Positions 41,287 to 51,289 of a stretch of DNA of 64,000 nucleotides are shown in pieces. Position 1 is the stretch's first letter; the number at the start of each line of letters is the position of its first letter. Source of the DNA: an uncultured Clostridia bacterium (GTDB lineage Bacteria; Bacillota; Clostridia; Saccharofermentanales; Saccharofermentanaceae); contig CAMHSJ010000008.1 of NCBI GenBank assembly GCA_946187935.1, positions 19,961 to 83,960 on the forward strand. The letters run 5' to 3'. The position numbers and the translations under genes are program-made. Below the pieces are notes generated by a model. It worked only from the letters and a program-made list of their open reading frames with translations. It had not been told where the DNA came from and did not search any database.

Positions 41287-43356
41287 TTATTTCTTTAAGA
41301 TGGACTCCATGATGCTCTTCGGCGTTTCCGCGAAGTGGCTTATCTGCATTACGAACGTACCACGTCCCTGTGTTGAAGAACGGAGGTCTGTTGCGTAACC
41401 GAACATGTTTGCGAGCGGAACCTCAGCATGTACCTGCTGTGAACCGTTCATAGGCTCGATCTCCTTGATAGCGCCACGGCGTGCATTGAGTCCGCCGATA
41501 ACGTCGCCCAAGTACTCATCAGGAACCTCAACGTCTACCTTCATGATAGGCTCGAGGAGACAAGGATCACCCTTCTGCATGCCGGCCTTGAATCCCATGG
41601 ATCCTGCGATCTTGAACGCCATTTCGGATGAGTCGACATCGTGGTAAGAACCGTCGAAAACGGTAACCTTAACGTCAACAACCGGATAGCCGCCAAGTAC
41701 GCCTGCCTGCATAGCTTCCTGAATACCTGCATCAATAGGTGCAATGAACTGCTTCGGGATAGAACCACCGACTGTAGCATCGATGAACTCGTATCCTGTG
41801 CCGGGCTCCTGGGGTTCCAATCTGAGCCAGCAGTCGCCGTACTGACCGTGACCACCGGACTGACGTACGAAACGGCCTTCCGCCTCGACTGTCTTTCTGA
41901 TCGTCTCCTTGTAGGAAACCTGAGGTGCACCTACGTTAGCCTCAACCTTGAACTCACGGAAGAGACGGTCAACGATGATGTCAAGGTGAAGCTCACCCAT
42001 ACCTGCAATGATCGTCTGTCCTGTTTCCTGGTTGGTGTATGTACGGAACGTAGGATCTTCTTCTGCGAGCTTCTGAAGTGCAACGAGCATCTTCTCCTGT
42101 GAAGCCTTGGACTTAGGTTCGATTGCGACCTCGATAACAGGCTCAGGGAACTCCATGGACTCTAAGATGATCGGATGATCTTCGTCACAGAGTGTGTTGC
42201 CTGTTGTTGTGTCCTTAAGACCGATTGCAGCTGCAATATCACCGGAGAATACTTCGTTGATCTCCTTACGCTCGTTAGCGTGCATCTGAACGATACGGCC
42301 GATACGCTCCTTCTTGTTCTTAGATGAGTTGAGAACATAAGAACCGGAAAGGAGTACGCCGGAATATACTCTGAAGAAGCAGAGCTTACCGACGAACGGG
42401 TCTGTAGCGATCTTGAATGCGAGAGCTGAGAACGGGCCTTCATCAGAAGAAGGTCTCTCCTCTTCCTCATCTGTATCAGGGTTAACACCCTTGATAGCAG
42501 GTACGTCAAGAGGTGACGGCATGTAATCTACGATAGCGTCTAAGAGCATCTGTACGCCCTTATTTCTCAATGATGTACCGCATGTAACGGGAATGAGCTT
42601 ACACTCGCAAGTTGCCTTACGGAGTGCTGCCTTGAGTTCGTCAACTGAGATCTCCTCGCCCTCTAAGTACTTCATGGTGAGTTCGTCATCTGTCTCGCAG
42701 ATAGCCTCGATCATGGCATCTCTTGCAAGCTTGACTTCGTCAGCGAGCTCAGCAGGAACGTCTCTGTCCTCGTATTCCTTACCGTCTTCGGAAGTATAGA
42801 CCTCTGCACGGAGTGTCATAAGGTCGATGATTCCTGAGAATGTATCTTCCTTGCCGATAGGATACTGGATAGCGACAGGATTGTTCTTGAGACGGTCTCT
42901 GATCATGTCGCAGACATGCTCAAAGTTAGCGCCTAAGATATCCATCTTGTTTACGAAGACCATTCTCGGAACACCGTAGTGCTCTGCCTGTCTCCATACT
43001 GTCTCAGTCTGAGGCTCAACGCCGCCTCTTGCTGACATAACCGTTACCGCACCGTCAAGTACACGGAGTGAACGCTCAACTTCTACTGTGAAGTCAACGT
43101 GACCGGGTGTGTCGATGATGTTGATACGGTGACCCTTCCAGGGAGCTGTTGTAGCAGCAGAAGTGATCGTGATACCACGCTCCTGCTCCTGAACCATCCA
43201 GTCCATGGTAGCTGCACCGTCGTGAACCTCACCTAACTTACGGTTGATACCGGAATAGTAGAGGATTCTCTCTGTAGTTGTTGTCTTACCGGCGTCGATA
43301 TGAGCCATGATACCGATGTTTCTTGTTTTCTCAAGAGGATACTGTCTAGTAGCCAT
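41287..43356 (-). CDS. fusA: Elongation factor G
   Basis: 689 aa, usual length. It moves tRNAs and mRNA on the ribosome. G1 [16 protein letters not shown]3 DTPGHVDF, G4 NKMDILGA; domains II to V follow, ending [15 protein letters not shown]. The ribosome site AAAGGAGC lies upstream. It follows rpsG by 28 bases. Confidence 0.99.
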   Translation of the reverse strand: MATRQYPLEKTRNIGIMAHIDAGKTTTTERILYYSGINRKLGEVHDGAATMDWMVQEQERGITITSAATTAPWKGHRINIIDTPGHVDFTVEVERSLRVLDGAVTVMSARGGVEPQTETVWRQAEHYGVPRMVFVNKMDILGANFEHVCDMIRDRLKNNPVAIQYPIGKEDTFSGIIDLMTLRAEVYTSEDGKEYEDRDVPAELADEVKLARDAMIEAICETDDELTMKYLEGEEISVDELKAALRKATCECKLIPVTCGTSLRNKGVQMLLDAIVDYMPSPLDVPAIKGVNPDTDEEEERPSSDEGPFSALAFKIATDPFVGKLCFFRVYSGVLLSGSYVLNSSKNKKERIGRIVQMHANERKEINEVFSGDIAAAIGLKDTTTGNTLCDEDHPIILESMEFPEPVIEVAIEPKSKASQEKMLVALQKLAEEDPTFRTYTNQETGQTIIAGMGELHLDIIVDRLFREFKVEANVGAPQVSYKETIRKTVEAEGRFVRQSGGHGQYGDCWLRLEPQEPGTGYEFIDATVGGSIPKQFIAPIDAGIQEAMQAGVLGGYPVVDVKVTVFDGSYHDVDSSEMAFKIAGSMGFKAGMQKGDPCLLEPIMKVDVEVPDEYLGDVIGGLNARRGAIKEIEPMNGSQQVHAEVPLANMFGYATDLRSSTQGRGTFVMQISHFAETPKSIMESILKK

Positions 43357-43384
43357 TTAAGTATTATGCTCCTTTCCCTGCCGG

Positions 43385-43855
43385 TTAACGATTGTAATGA
43401 GCGAATGCCTTGTTAGCATCTGCCATTCTGTGCATTTCTTCTTTCTTCTTGAATGCGCCGCCTGTCTCGTTGGATGCGTCGATGAGCTCTGCAGCGAGAC
43501 GCTCCTTCATTGTGCGCTCACTTCTCTGTCTGGAGAACTGAACGATCCATCTGAGGCCTAATGTAAGTCTTCTCTCAGGCTTAACGTCCATAGGGATCTG
43601 GTAGTTTGCACCACCAACACGGCGAGCCTTGCACTCGAGCAACGGCATAACATTCTCAAGAGCCTTGTAGAAAACATCGATAGGCTCTTCATTTGTGCGC
43701 TCCTTGATAATATCGAAGGCGCCATAAGTGATTTTCTGAGCTACGCCCTTCTTGCCGTCCAACATGATGTTGTTGATAAGCTTGGATACCTTAACATCAT
43801 TGTAGACAGGATCCGGAAGAACGGTTCTCTTTACGGTATTGCCTTTTCTTGGCAC
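43385..43855 (-). CDS. rpsG: 30S ribosomal protein S7
   Basis: 156 aa. Start is GTG (reading PRKGNTVKR after the initiator) behind GGAGGG. The S7 pattern [17 protein letters not shown] and [15 protein letters not shown] is clear. It binds 16S rRNA at the head of the small subunit. The 166-base gap to rpsL has a weak hairpin (AACCCTTT with AAAAGGGT) and no gene. Confidence 0.99.
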   Translation of the reverse strand: MPRKGNTVKRTVLPDPVYNDVKVSKLINNIMLDGKKGVAQKITYGAFDIIKERTNEEPIDVFYKALENVMPLLECKARRVGGANYQIPMDVKPERRLTLGLRWIVQFSRQRSERTMKERLAAELIDASNETGGAFKKKEEMHRMADANKAFAHYNR

Positions 43856-44021
43856 TGTACTTCCCTCCTAACATGATATTCAAATTAAACTTGAAACCAT
43901 AGGTACTCACGTTTCAGTTTGTTTCGCGGACGTGTTGTGCGTCAGTAAAAGCAAAGTCCTTATATGAACAATGTACTGACCCTTTTGTCCTGTTTCCGCA
44001 AAGGGTTTTATCCCGGGCGGA

Positions 44022-44450
44022 TTACTTCTTTACCTTCGCTGCCTTAGGCTTCTTAGCGCCGTACTTGGATCTGCCCTGTGCACGGTCTGCAACGCCTGCT
44101 GTATCAAGGGTACCTCTTACGATGTGATAACGTACACCTGGAAGGTCCTTAACACGGCCGCCTCTGATAAGTACAACAGAGTGCTCCTGAAGGTTGTGTC
44201 CGATACCCGGAATGTATGCAGTTACTTCGTAGCCGTTTGTAAGACGTACACGGGCAACCTTACGAAGCGCTGAGTTAGGCTTCTTAGGTGTCGTTGTCTT
44301 AACTACTGTGCAAACACCACGCTTCTGGGGGGATCTTGAAGCGGTCTCCCTGTTCTTAATGGTGTTCATGCTGAACTGCAAAGCCGGTGATGCAGACTTA
44401 TATGTCTTGGACTGTCTGCCGGACTTAACTAATTGATTGAACGTTGGCAT
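44022..44450 (-). CDS. rpsL: 30S ribosomal protein S12
   Basis: 142 aa from the ATG at 44450, which opens [12 protein letters not shown] and has AGGAG upstream; a longer frame from 44513 is not real. The two lysines at which streptomycin resistance changes are known are wild type ([12 protein letters not shown] and [12 protein letters not shown]). First gene of the str operon. Confidence 0.98.
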   Translation of the reverse strand: MPTFNQLVKSGRQSKTYKSASPALQFSMNTIKNRETASRSPQKRGVCTVVKTTTPKKPNSALRKVARVRLTNGYEVTAYIPGIGHNLQEHSVVLIRGGRVKDLPGVRYHIVRGTLDTAGVADRAQGRSKYGAKKPKAAKVKK

Positions 44451-44516
44451 CAATACATCTCCTTTCTTAAGTTTTACGCGCATAAAGAGACACAAAGTTC
44501 CCTCTGCGAGCAATTA

Positions 44517-44545
44517 AGTATACTACGGGAGTTTTTGGTTGTAAA
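44517..44545 (-). promoter_or_regulatory. Promoter of the str operon
   Basis: Minus-strand TTTACA (44540-44545) and TATACT (44517-44522), spacing 17, about 65 bases before rpsL. Confidence 0.8.
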
Positions 44546-44582
44546 TAACAATATTTTCACCGCTTTTAAGTAAATTTCGCTA

Positions 44583-44611
44583 TTCACAACCGGGGGCAAA
44601 CCCTTTATACT
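44583..44611 (+). promoter_or_regulatory. Promoter of the oxaloacetate decarboxylase operon
   Basis: TTCACA (44583-44588) and TATACT (44606-44611), spacing 17, about 42 bases before oadA. Confidence 0.75.
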
Positions 44612-44653
44612 CTTACAGGTTATATTTTATTTAGAGCAAGGAGCGTGACTTCA

Positions 44654-46039
44654 ATGAAAGTAAAAATCACAGAAACCGTGCTGCGTGACTCACAGCAGTC
44701 CCTCATCGCAACACGTATGCCTTTCTCCGATTTCGAGGGTATCCTTGAGACGTTGGACAATGCCGGCTACTACTCACTCGAGTGCTGGGGCGGCGCTACG
44801 TTCGATTCCTGTCTCAGATACCTGGATGAGGATCCGTGGGAAAGACTCAGAAAGATCAAGGCTGTCTGCAAAAAGACTCCCTTACAGATGCTCATCCGCG
44901 GTCAGAACATCCTCGGATATAAACACTATCCTGATGACGTCGTAAGACTCTTCTGCCGCAAGGCTGCAGAGAACGGTATGGACATCTTCCGTATCTTTGA
45001 CGCTCTGAACGATTTCAGGAACATCGAAGTCTGCATAGACGAAGTCAAGAAGTGCGGCAAGCATGCACAGGGCTGCATCTGCTACACGACATCACCCGTA
45101 CATACTATCGAGAAGTACGTTGAGATGTGCAAGGAGCTTGAGGGCATGGGCGTTGACTCCATCGCCATCAAGGATATGGCAGGTATCTGCTCACCTAAGG
45201 AAGCTTACGATCTCGTAAAGGCTATCAAGGATGCAAAGATCAAGGTGCCTCTCTTCTTCCACACACACCACACAACAGGCATGGGCCCGATGACTCTCAT
45301 GAAGGCTATCGAGGCCGGCGTTGACGGTATCGACTGCGCTATCTCCACAATGGCAGGCGGCACATCACAGCCCTGCACAGAGACAATGGCTTATACAATG
45401 AGCCAGTTCGGCTATGAGTCAGGTCTCGATATGGACAAGCTCAAGGAGATCGCTGATTTCTTCGTACCCGTAAGAAAGAAGTTCCTCGACAACGGCACAC
45501 TCAACCCTACAGTCATGGGCATCAAGGCCGACATCCTCAAGTATCAGGTTCCGGGCGGAATGCTCTCCAACATGATCGCCAACCTCAAGGATATGCACGC
45601 TCTCGATAAGTTCGACGAAGCTTTGGCAGAGATCCCTGCAGTACGTAAGGACATGGGTTATCCCCCGCTCGTTACACCTCTTTCACAGATGGTAGGTAAC
45701 CAGGCAGTTCAGAACGTTCTCCTCGGCGAAAGGTATAAGAACATCTCCAAGGAGATCAAGGCTTACCTCCGCGGCGAGTACGGCAGAGCACCGGGCGAAG
45801 TTAACCAGGAACTCATCGACAGATGCTGGAAGCCTGAAGAGCTCGTTCAGGGCAGATATGCTGACACGCTTGAGCCTGCTTTCGAAAAGACGAAGGCCCA
45901 GCTCGGCAAGAAAGCAAGATCTGATGAGGACGTTCTCTCCTACATCGCTTTCCCCCAGGTTGCAGAGAAGTTTTTCGAAGCACGCGAGGAGAAGGAATCC
46001 AACACCGTCAATTACACGATCGAGAAGAAGGAGGATTGA
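44654..46039 (+). CDS. oadA: Oxaloacetate decarboxylase alpha subunit (carboxyltransferase)
   Basis: 461 aa from the ATG at 44654 with AAGGAG ten bases upstream; a GTG at 44645 is nearer than a ribosome site allows. It carries the HMGL-type barrel (ETVLRDSQQSLIATRM, the FRIFDALND stretch, CYTTSPVHT, IKDMAGI, FHTHHTTG with metal ligands) and the conserved lysine-containing GGTSQPCTE region. It moves the carboxyl group of oxaloacetate to biotin. The biotin domain is absent and is encoded two genes later. Pyruvate carboxylase subunit B is an alternative name; the membrane subunits settle it. Confidence 0.95.
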   Translation: MKVKITETVLRDSQQSLIATRMPFSDFEGILETLDNAGYYSLECWGGATFDSCLRYLDEDPWERLRKIKAVCKKTPLQMLIRGQNILGYKHYPDDVVRLFCRKAAENGMDIFRIFDALNDFRNIEVCIDEVKKCGKHAQGCICYTTSPVHTIEKYVEMCKELEGMGVDSIAIKDMAGICSPKEAYDLVKAIKDAKIKVPLFFHTHHTTGMGPMTLMKAIEAGVDGIDCAISTMAGGTSQPCTETMAYTMSQFGYESGLDMDKLKEIADFFVPVRKKFLDNGTLNPTVMGIKADILKYQVPGGMLSNMIANLKDMHALDKFDEALAEIPAVRKDMGYPPLVTPLSQMVGNQAVQNVLLGERYKNISKEIKAYLRGEYGRAPGEVNQELIDRCWKPEELVQGRYADTLEPAFEKTKAQLGKKARSDEDVLSYIAFPQVAEKFFEAREEKESNTVNYTIEKKED

Positions 46040-46041
46040 CG

Positions 46042-46458
46042 ATGTTATCTGCTATCAGCAACAGTGCTTCTGTCATAATGGCGGAAGCTGAGAATACATC
46101 TTCAGGCGAGTTGTTCACTTTATTCAAGCCCCAGATGGCTCTCGGTGAGATGCTCCTGGATGCAGCTATCATAATGATCGTGGTCTTCGGCGTACTCTTC
46201 ATAATGTACGTTCTGATCTCTCTTGCAGGCAAGGTCATCGCCGCTGCAGTTAAGAGCGAAGAAAAGCCCCTGCACCAGAAAGCTGCCCCCGCTGCTCCTG
46301 CTGAGCCTGCCAAGGAAGAGGAGTTCTCTTCAGGCAGCCTCAAGCTCAAGGGCTGTGATGAGAAGACAGCTGCCATGATCATGGCTATCGTATCAGACAA
46401 CACGGGTATCCCTCTTAACGAGCTGATATTCAAGTCTATTACTCTTGTCGAAGAATAA
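46042..46458 (+). CDS. oadG: Oxaloacetate decarboxylase gamma/delta subunit (OadG family)
   Basis: 138 aa from the ATG at 46042, just after the oadA stop, behind GGAGG. One membrane helix (IIMIVVFGVLFIMYVLISLAG) is followed by an Ala/Pro linker and a small soluble C-terminal domain (CDEKTAAMIMAIVSDNTG). OadG-type subunits hold the alpha and beta parts together. The soluble tail is longer than in many OadG proteins and looks like that of MmdD-type delta subunits. Confidence 0.85.
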   Translation: MLSAISNSASVIMAEAENTSSGELFTLFKPQMALGEMLLDAAIIMIVVFGVLFIMYVLISLAGKVIAAAVKSEEKPLHQKAAPAAPAEPAKEEEFSSGSLKLKGCDEKTAAMIMAIVSDNTGIPLNELIFKSITLVEE

Positions 46459-46470
46459 AGGAGAACACAT

Positions 46471-46863
46471 ATGATCTATAAAGTTACAATCAACGATAAA
46501 CTCTACGAAGTAGAAGTCGAGAAGGGTAAGGCTAACCTTGTCAGGACTACTGATGTAGTCGCAGCTCCCGCTCCCGCAGCAGCTCCCGCCGCTGCACCGG
46601 CTGCTGCTCCCGCACCTGCAGCAGCACCTGCTGCTCAGGCTCAGGCAGGCACAACACCCGTCGACTCTCCTATGCCCGGTACGATCCTTGACGTTAAGGT
46701 CACTGTCGGACAGCAGGTCAAGGAAGGCGATCTTGTCTGCATCCTCGAGGCAATGAAGATGGAGAACGAGATCTATGCACCTTGCAATGGTACTATCGCT
46801 CAGGTTCTCACATCCAAGGGTGCTTCTGTAGACACCGGCACGCACCTTGTTACTATTTCTTAA
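46471..46863 (+). CDS. Biotin carboxyl carrier subunit of the decarboxylase
   Basis: 130 aa. An Ala/Pro hinge (about residues 30-60) links a short N-terminal part to a biotinyl domain with the biotin-accepting Lys96 in EAMKMEN and the PMPGTILDV start. It carries CO2 from OadA to OadB. Similar separate carriers are called MmdC or OadC. Confidence 0.95.
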   Translation: MIYKVTINDKLYEVEVEKGKANLVRTTDVVAAPAPAAAPAAAPAAAPAPAAAPAAQAQAGTTPVDSPMPGTILDVKVTVGQQVKEGDLVCILEAMKMENEIYAPCNGTIAQVLTSKGASVDTGTHLVTIS

Positions 46864-46878
46864 GGGAGGCAGCAAGGA

Positions 46879-48060
46879 ATGTTAGATGTATTAAAGAGTT
46901 TGTGGGAGGGGTCAGGTTTATGTAACTCAACCTGGCAGGCATGGGTAATGATACTCCTGTCATTTGTCCTCTTCTACTTAGCTATCAAGAAACAGTACGA
47001 GCCTTTGCTCCTGCTCCCCATCGCTTTCGGAATGCTCCTTACGAACCTTCCCTGGGTCGGCGGAGGAATCTTCCACCCCGAGTGGTTCAACGGCGAGATC
47101 AACTGGGCTGCATTAGGCGGAACCATTCCGGGCCAGCCTGATCCGGGTCTTTTCGATTTCCTTTACATCGGCGTTAAGATGGATATCTTCCCCTGCCTTA
47201 TCTTTATGGCGGTAGGCGCCATGACAGACTTCGGACCCCTGATCTCAAGACCTTCGAGCTTCTTCATGGGTGCAGGCGCACAGTTCGGTATCTCATTTGC
47301 ATTTGCAGTAGCCATTCTCCTCGGCTTCTCACCTGCAGGTGCAGCTTCAATCGGCATCATCGGCGGTGCTGACGGCCCGACGGCTATCTACCTTACGACA
47401 AAGCTCGCTCCCGAGCTCCTCGGCGCGATCGCCATCGCAGCATATTCTTACATGGCCCTGATCCCGATGATCCAGCCGTTCTTCATGAAGATATTCACAT
47501 CCAAGAAGGCGCGCCAGGTCAAGATGGAACAGTCAAGACCCGTATCCAAGGTAGAGAAGATCTGCTTCCCTATCATCGTTACAGTTGTCTGCGTTCTCAT
47601 CCTCCCTTCCGTTGCACCTCTCTTAGGATGCCTCATGCTCGGCAACCTCTTCAGGGAATCAGGTGTTACTGAGCGTCTTTCCGAGACAGCTCAGAACGCA
47701 ATGTGCAATATCGTTACCATCATGCTCGGCACTTCTGTAGGTGCCACAGCGATCGGCGCTAACTTCCTGCAGGTAAGGACTCTGCTCATCATCGGTCTCG
47801 GTCTTGCAGCATTCTCACTTGCCACAGTCGGCGGCCTCATCATCGGTAACATCATGTATGTTGCTTCAAAGGGTAAGATCAATCCTCTCATCGGTGCTGC
47901 AGGCGTATCCGCAGTTCCTATGGCAGCACGTGTTGCATCCAAGGTAGGACAGCAGGAGAACCCCTCCAACTTCCTCCTTATGCACGCTATGGGTCCTAAC
48001 GTCGCAGGCGTTATCGGTTCCGCAGTCGCAGCAGGTATCCTTCTTACACTCTTCGGCTGA
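46879..48060 (+). CDS. oadB: Sodium-pumping decarboxylase beta subunit
   Basis: 393 aa with about eleven membrane segments. GGADGPTAIYLTTKLAP includes the conserved Asp needed for Na+ transport, and NFLLMHAMGPNVAG lies near the C-terminus. It decarboxylates carboxybiotin and exports Na+. The GAQFG and GNLFRESGVTERL motifs fit. Last gene of the operon; a terminator follows. Confidence 0.96.
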   Translation: MLDVLKSLWEGSGLCNSTWQAWVMILLSFVLFYLAIKKQYEPLLLLPIAFGMLLTNLPWVGGGIFHPEWFNGEINWAALGGTIPGQPDPGLFDFLYIGVKMDIFPCLIFMAVGAMTDFGPLISRPSSFFMGAGAQFGISFAFAVAILLGFSPAGAASIGIIGGADGPTAIYLTTKLAPELLGAIAIAAYSYMALIPMIQPFFMKIFTSKKARQVKMEQSRPVSKVEKICFPIIVTVVCVLILPSVAPLLGCLMLGNLFRESGVTERLSETAQNAMCNIVTIMLGTSVGATAIGANFLQVRTLLIIGLGLAAFSLATVGGLIIGNIMYVASKGKINPLIGAAGVSAVPMAARVASKVGQQENPSNFLLMHAMGPNVAGVIGSAVAAGILLTLFG

Positions 48061-48086
48061 TAATCAAATATAACCTGGTATAGTAC

Positions 48087-48120
48087 AAGGGCGTTCACTT
48101 GAGAGCGCCCTTTACTTTTG
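48087..48120 (+). terminator. Terminator of the oad operon
   Basis: AAGGGCG pairs with CGCCCTT, followed by TACTTTTG, 27 bases after the oadB stop. Confidence 0.8.
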
Positions 48121-48149
48121 TGACAAAAGGCATGTCCCCTTGTCACATG
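48120..48149. repeat. REP-like palindrome, copy 2
   Basis: GTGACAAAAGG...CCCCTTGTCAC; 28 of 30 bases match the copy at 34511-34540. Confidence 0.8.
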
Positions 48150-48191
48150 TGATATCATCTATCTTATATATCATTAGCGGAGAAGAAACTG

Positions 48192-48998
48192 ATGCCCGAT
48201 ACAAATGATGCACCCCTCACGCAAAAATGCAGTATATGCGGCGGCGATCTGGTAAGTGACTACCTTGCCGGAGTCTTGATCTGTGAGCATTGTAATAACA
48301 AGTGGCCGATACAGAAAGCCATGCCTGATTACAGCAAATACGACCGCATAATATCGAACATCAATAAGGCTGATGAGATACTTACGAGCGATCAGAAGAT
48401 AGCTTCAGCCAATGAGGCAAAGATCCTGTTTAAGCAGGCCATTATGGAATGCGGTAATTATAACGATGAGGTCACTAATGATCTCATCAGGAAATGCGAA
48501 GACGGCATGAAAGAAGCAGACCTTCTTGCTCAGTACTATAAAGGCAAGAACGCGTTCGATCACAGATCTTACAGCAATGCGATCAGCGAGCTTGCCAAGG
48601 TTCCGGGATACAGGGATTCAGATGAACTCGTTATGCGCTCTAAGGCCGAGCTTGAAGCCCAGCGCAAAAGACAGCTTCCCCTGACAATAATACTCAGCAC
48701 GATCATTCCTTTAAGCTTGGCCATAGCGCTCAAGGAATTTGCAGGCTGGCACATAGTTATCTGCATCCTCATCTTCCTGGCAGGATCAGCAGGGTTAGGA
48801 TATGTCATGTATCAAGGGAAGATCCCGTCACTTATCATCAAGATCATTTCTTTCCTCGCAGCAACGCCGCTTATACTGTTCTGCATCTTTGCTTATGCAT
48901 TCCACTTAGCCCCCTGGCTTGCAGCACTGATCGCGATAGGTGCTCCGATAGTACTGTTTGCCGTAACTTGTGTCCTGTCGGAAACAAATAAGGATTAA
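48192..48998 (+). CDS. Zinc-ribbon membrane protein of unknown function
   Basis: 268 aa. A four-cysteine zinc ribbon lies at residues 12-35 (CSICGG, then CEHCNNKWP). Residues about 40-155 form helices like TPR units (LLAQYYKGKNAFDHRSYSNAI, LAKVPGYRDSDEL). Four membrane helices fill the last 110 residues. Similar ribbon-helix-membrane proteins are common in Clostridia and have no known function. It stands alone between two terminators. Confidence 0.75.
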   Translation: MPDTNDAPLTQKCSICGGDLVSDYLAGVLICEHCNNKWPIQKAMPDYSKYDRIISNINKADEILTSDQKIASANEAKILFKQAIMECGNYNDEVTNDLIRKCEDGMKEADLLAQYYKGKNAFDHRSYSNAISELAKVPGYRDSDELVMRSKAELEAQRKRQLPLTIILSTIIPLSLAIALKEFAGWHIVICILIFLAGSAGLGYVMYQGKIPSLIIKIISFLAATPLILFCIFAYAFHLAPWLAALIAIGAPIVLFAVTCVLSETNKD

Positions 48999-49012
48999 TA
49001 CCAAACCAAAAA

Positions 49013-49036
49013 CAGAGGCAGCTTTTGCTGCCTCTG
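49013..49036. terminator. Bidirectional terminator between the zinc-ribbon gene and tetR
   Basis: CAGAGGCAGC and GCTGCCTCTG form a perfect stem around TTTT; on the minus strand TTTTTGGTTTGG follows. A short direct repeat, CTATTCCTATTA, occurs twice in the next 65 bases. Confidence 0.85.
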
Positions 49037-49103
49037 ATCCTATTCCTATTACCCCATCTGCCGATCCCTTATCCGGTATCTATTCCTATTATCCCCATAG
49101 GAA

Positions 49104-49685
49104 TCATTCTTCTTCAAAACCTTGAACTATAATATTGCGGATAAGTTCAAATTGTTTGTCGATAAATGTCTGGTTAAACCCGATAAGAGCACACTGCTGT
49201 CTCAGGCCTCCGATAACGAGGATGACATGGGCGGCTATGATATCTGCGTTTCCCTTCGCAAAAACGCCCTCTGCCTGTCCCTGGCGGATGAGATCTGCAA
49301 GTCTTAAGACGGTGCGGCTGAACCTCTTGATATTGGTCTGTCTGCCCGCTTCCAACTGTGAAAACTGAATCGCAGCTGTCTCAATAGAAACTACATCGGA
49401 TTCGATGAATCTCTTCTGCGATGAGAGAAATCCGTCTAACATTTCCATAGCAGTCCACTTGAGTTCGTAGATACATGCTGCGACCTCGTCGGCCCCTTTC
49501 TGCTCTGATTCCAGAATGGCTTCCATGATCTCAGCAGTGGACTTGTAGTATCTGTAGAGTCCGCCCCTTGAAAGACCTGTTGCTTCGCAGATATCCTTCA
49601 TCGTTACAGGACTATAGCCCTTGTCGGCAAACAATCTTACAGATGCTTTAATGATCCTTTGTTTGGTCTCGTCGCTCTTAGACAT
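49104..49685 (-). CDS. TetR-family repressor
   Basis: 193 aa. The helix-turn-helix lies at residues about 10-55 (IIKASVRLFADKGYSPVTMKDICEATGLSRGGLYRYY in several pieces: FADKGY, MKDICEATGLSRGGLYRYY). The C-terminal 130 residues are a ligand-binding helical domain of unknown ligand. A perfect 24-base palindrome lies just before the gene under its own promoter, so it surely represses itself, and probably the divergent methyltransferase gene. Confidence 0.93.
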   Translation of the reverse strand: MSKSDETKQRIIKASVRLFADKGYSPVTMKDICEATGLSRGGLYRYYKSTAEIMEAILESEQKGADEVAACIYELKWTAMEMLDGFLSSQKRFIESDVVSIETAAIQFSQLEAGRQTNIKRFSRTVLRLADLIRQGQAEGVFAKGNADIIAAHVILVIGGLRQQCALIGFNQTFIDKQFELIRNIIVQGFEEE

Positions 49686-49708
49686 TTATCTTCCTTTTTA
49701 AGGTGCGC

Positions 49709-49732
49709 AAAAGCGACACATGTGTCGCTTTT
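49709..49732. promoter_or_regulatory. Perfect 24-bp palindrome, TetR operator
   Basis: AAAAGCGACACA followed by TGTGTCGCTTTT, no mismatch. It lies 5 bases past the -10 of the tetR promoter, over the likely start of transcription. Confidence 0.88.
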
Positions 49733-49736
49733 ACTA

Positions 49737-49765
49737 ATTATACAACCTATGTGTTACATAATCAA
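49737..49765 (-). promoter_or_regulatory. Promoter of tetR
   Basis: Minus-strand TTGATT (49760-49765) and TATAAT (49737-49742), spacing 17. Confidence 0.85.
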
Positions 49766-49804
49766 CAATATTATAGACGATCGATAATATGCTATCTTAT
49801 AGCT

Positions 49805-50920
49805 ATGTGCTTGAGTGACATTATAACCGACCTGTGGGATTACTTGAAGTCCACTGATAGACCCATCGCTCTCTACGGCACAGGCGACGGCGCAGACAAG
49901 ATAATAGCTGCACTAAAGTCAAAGGGCTTGTTTGAGAGGGTCAGGGCAGTCTTTGCGAGCGACGGTTTTGTAAGGGACCGTTCGTTTGCGGGCTTTAAGG
50001 TCCGCTCTTATTCTGACGTTGTTTCCGAGTTCGGAGAAGACGGCTTTATAGCGCTTCTTTGCTTCGGCAGCTCAAGGCCTGAAGTACTTGAGACCATTAA
50101 CGGAATTGCCCGTAAGACAGAGCTCTATGCACCCGATGTCCCCGTGTGCGGCGGCGGGCTTTTCGACATGGAGTACTTTATGGCGAATAAGCCCCGTCTC
50201 GAAAAGGTCTATGGCCTTCTTGAAGATCAGGCCTCCAGGAAATGCTTTGCTGACTCGATAAGATTTAAACTATCAGGCGATATCAGATACCTTGATATCA
50301 GCGTTTCTTCTGAGGATGAAGAATTTGACCTGCTCCCTGATATAGACGGGGCATTTATAGATCTCGGCGCGTATAACGGGGACACGCTTGCCAGATACCT
50401 GGAGCGTTACCCTGAGATCACTTCGGCTTGCGCCGTTGAGCCTGAACGCCATTCTTACAAAAAGCTCTGCCAGGCAGCTGATCTGCTAACGGAGAAGACC
50501 GGCAAAAAGATAGATCTTTATAACGCTCTCATAGGAGACAGAGAGGGGCCGGCAACCCTTACGTCCTCACACGGAAGAGGTACCAGGAATGCTGCCGGGT
50601 GCGGCATGGGCGCGGGAATAACTGATCCATCCGGAATGACAAAGACAGAGCAGGTCACGATAGACCGGATATCTGAGTCTCTTGGCAGAGTGGGGTTTAT
50701 TAAATTCGACGTTGAGGGGGAAGAATGCGCTGCCCTTTCAGGAGGCATGAGAACGATCATCAAAGACAGGCCCTCTCTTAAGATCGCTTCCTACCACAGG
50801 AACTGTGATCTGTTTGCGATACCTGAGAAGGTCTTATCCACCGGCGTGCCCTACAAGATATATTTGAGACGTTTAAGAGGTGTCCCCTGCTGGGACTTAG
50901 ACTACTACTTTATCAGCTGA
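49805..50920 (+). CDS. FkbM-family methyltransferase
   Basis: 371 aa from the ATG at 49805; a longer frame from 49703 would cover the operator and is unlikely. Residues about 15-140 form a Rossmann-like domain (RPIALYGTGDGADKIIAAL). Residues about 175-371 hold the FkbM methyltransferase with SAM loop FIDLGAYNGDTLARYLE and KFDVEGEECAALSGG. Such proteins O-methylate sugars or polyketides and are often in surface polysaccharide loci. No clear ribosome site precedes the ATG, so a leaderless message is possible. It is divergent from tetR. Confidence 0.85.
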   Translation: MCLSDIITDLWDYLKSTDRPIALYGTGDGADKIIAALKSKGLFERVRAVFASDGFVRDRSFAGFKVRSYSDVVSEFGEDGFIALLCFGSSRPEVLETINGIARKTELYAPDVPVCGGGLFDMEYFMANKPRLEKVYGLLEDQASRKCFADSIRFKLSGDIRYLDISVSSEDEEFDLLPDIDGAFIDLGAYNGDTLARYLERYPEITSACAVEPERHSYKKLCQAADLLTEKTGKKIDLYNALIGDREGPATLTSSHGRGTRNAAGCGMGAGITDPSGMTKTEQVTIDRISESLGRVGFIKFDVEGEECAALSGGMRTIIKDRPSLKIASYHRNCDLFAIPEKVLSTGVPYKIYLRRLRGVPCWDLDYYFIS

Positions 50921-50924
50921 CGCT

Positions 50925-51182
50925 TCAGTCGGGTTTCGATCTGTAACCGCGTACTACGATCTCGCTGTCAGGATTATCCCTGTCCCTGAGAACGATATCG
51001 TATCCTAAGACATCCGCAAACTTGTACGCCATATCAAAGCGCATGCTGTTCTTGGATGAATCCAAACGGTTGGTTACTCCTGCAACCGTTTTGTAGCCAA
51101 GGTCCCTGGCCATGTTCGTCTGACTGATGCGCTTTGACCTCATCGCAATGCGCAGAGCTTCTTCTACAGTGTTAGCATCCAT
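50925..51182 (-). CDS. Small XRE-type DNA-binding protein
   Basis: 85 aa. A helix-turn-helix (SQTNMARDLGYKTVAGVTNRL) is followed by DMAYKFADVLGYDIVLRDRD. Such short proteins are common in Clostridia and phages. GGGGAT lies before the ATG. It has no partner toxin here; target unknown. Confidence 0.8.
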   Translation of the reverse strand: MDANTVEEALRIAMRSKRISQTNMARDLGYKTVAGVTNRLDSSKNSMRFDMAYKFADVLGYDIVLRDRDNPDSEIVVRGYRSKPD

Positions 51183-51289
51183 TTTTTATCCCCTTTGGAT
51201 CGCAATTATTAGTTTACCTTTTATATTGTAAAACTCATATCGATTTATGCAATTCTATTTATGTGAACAATTATTGAATTGAACTGTTG

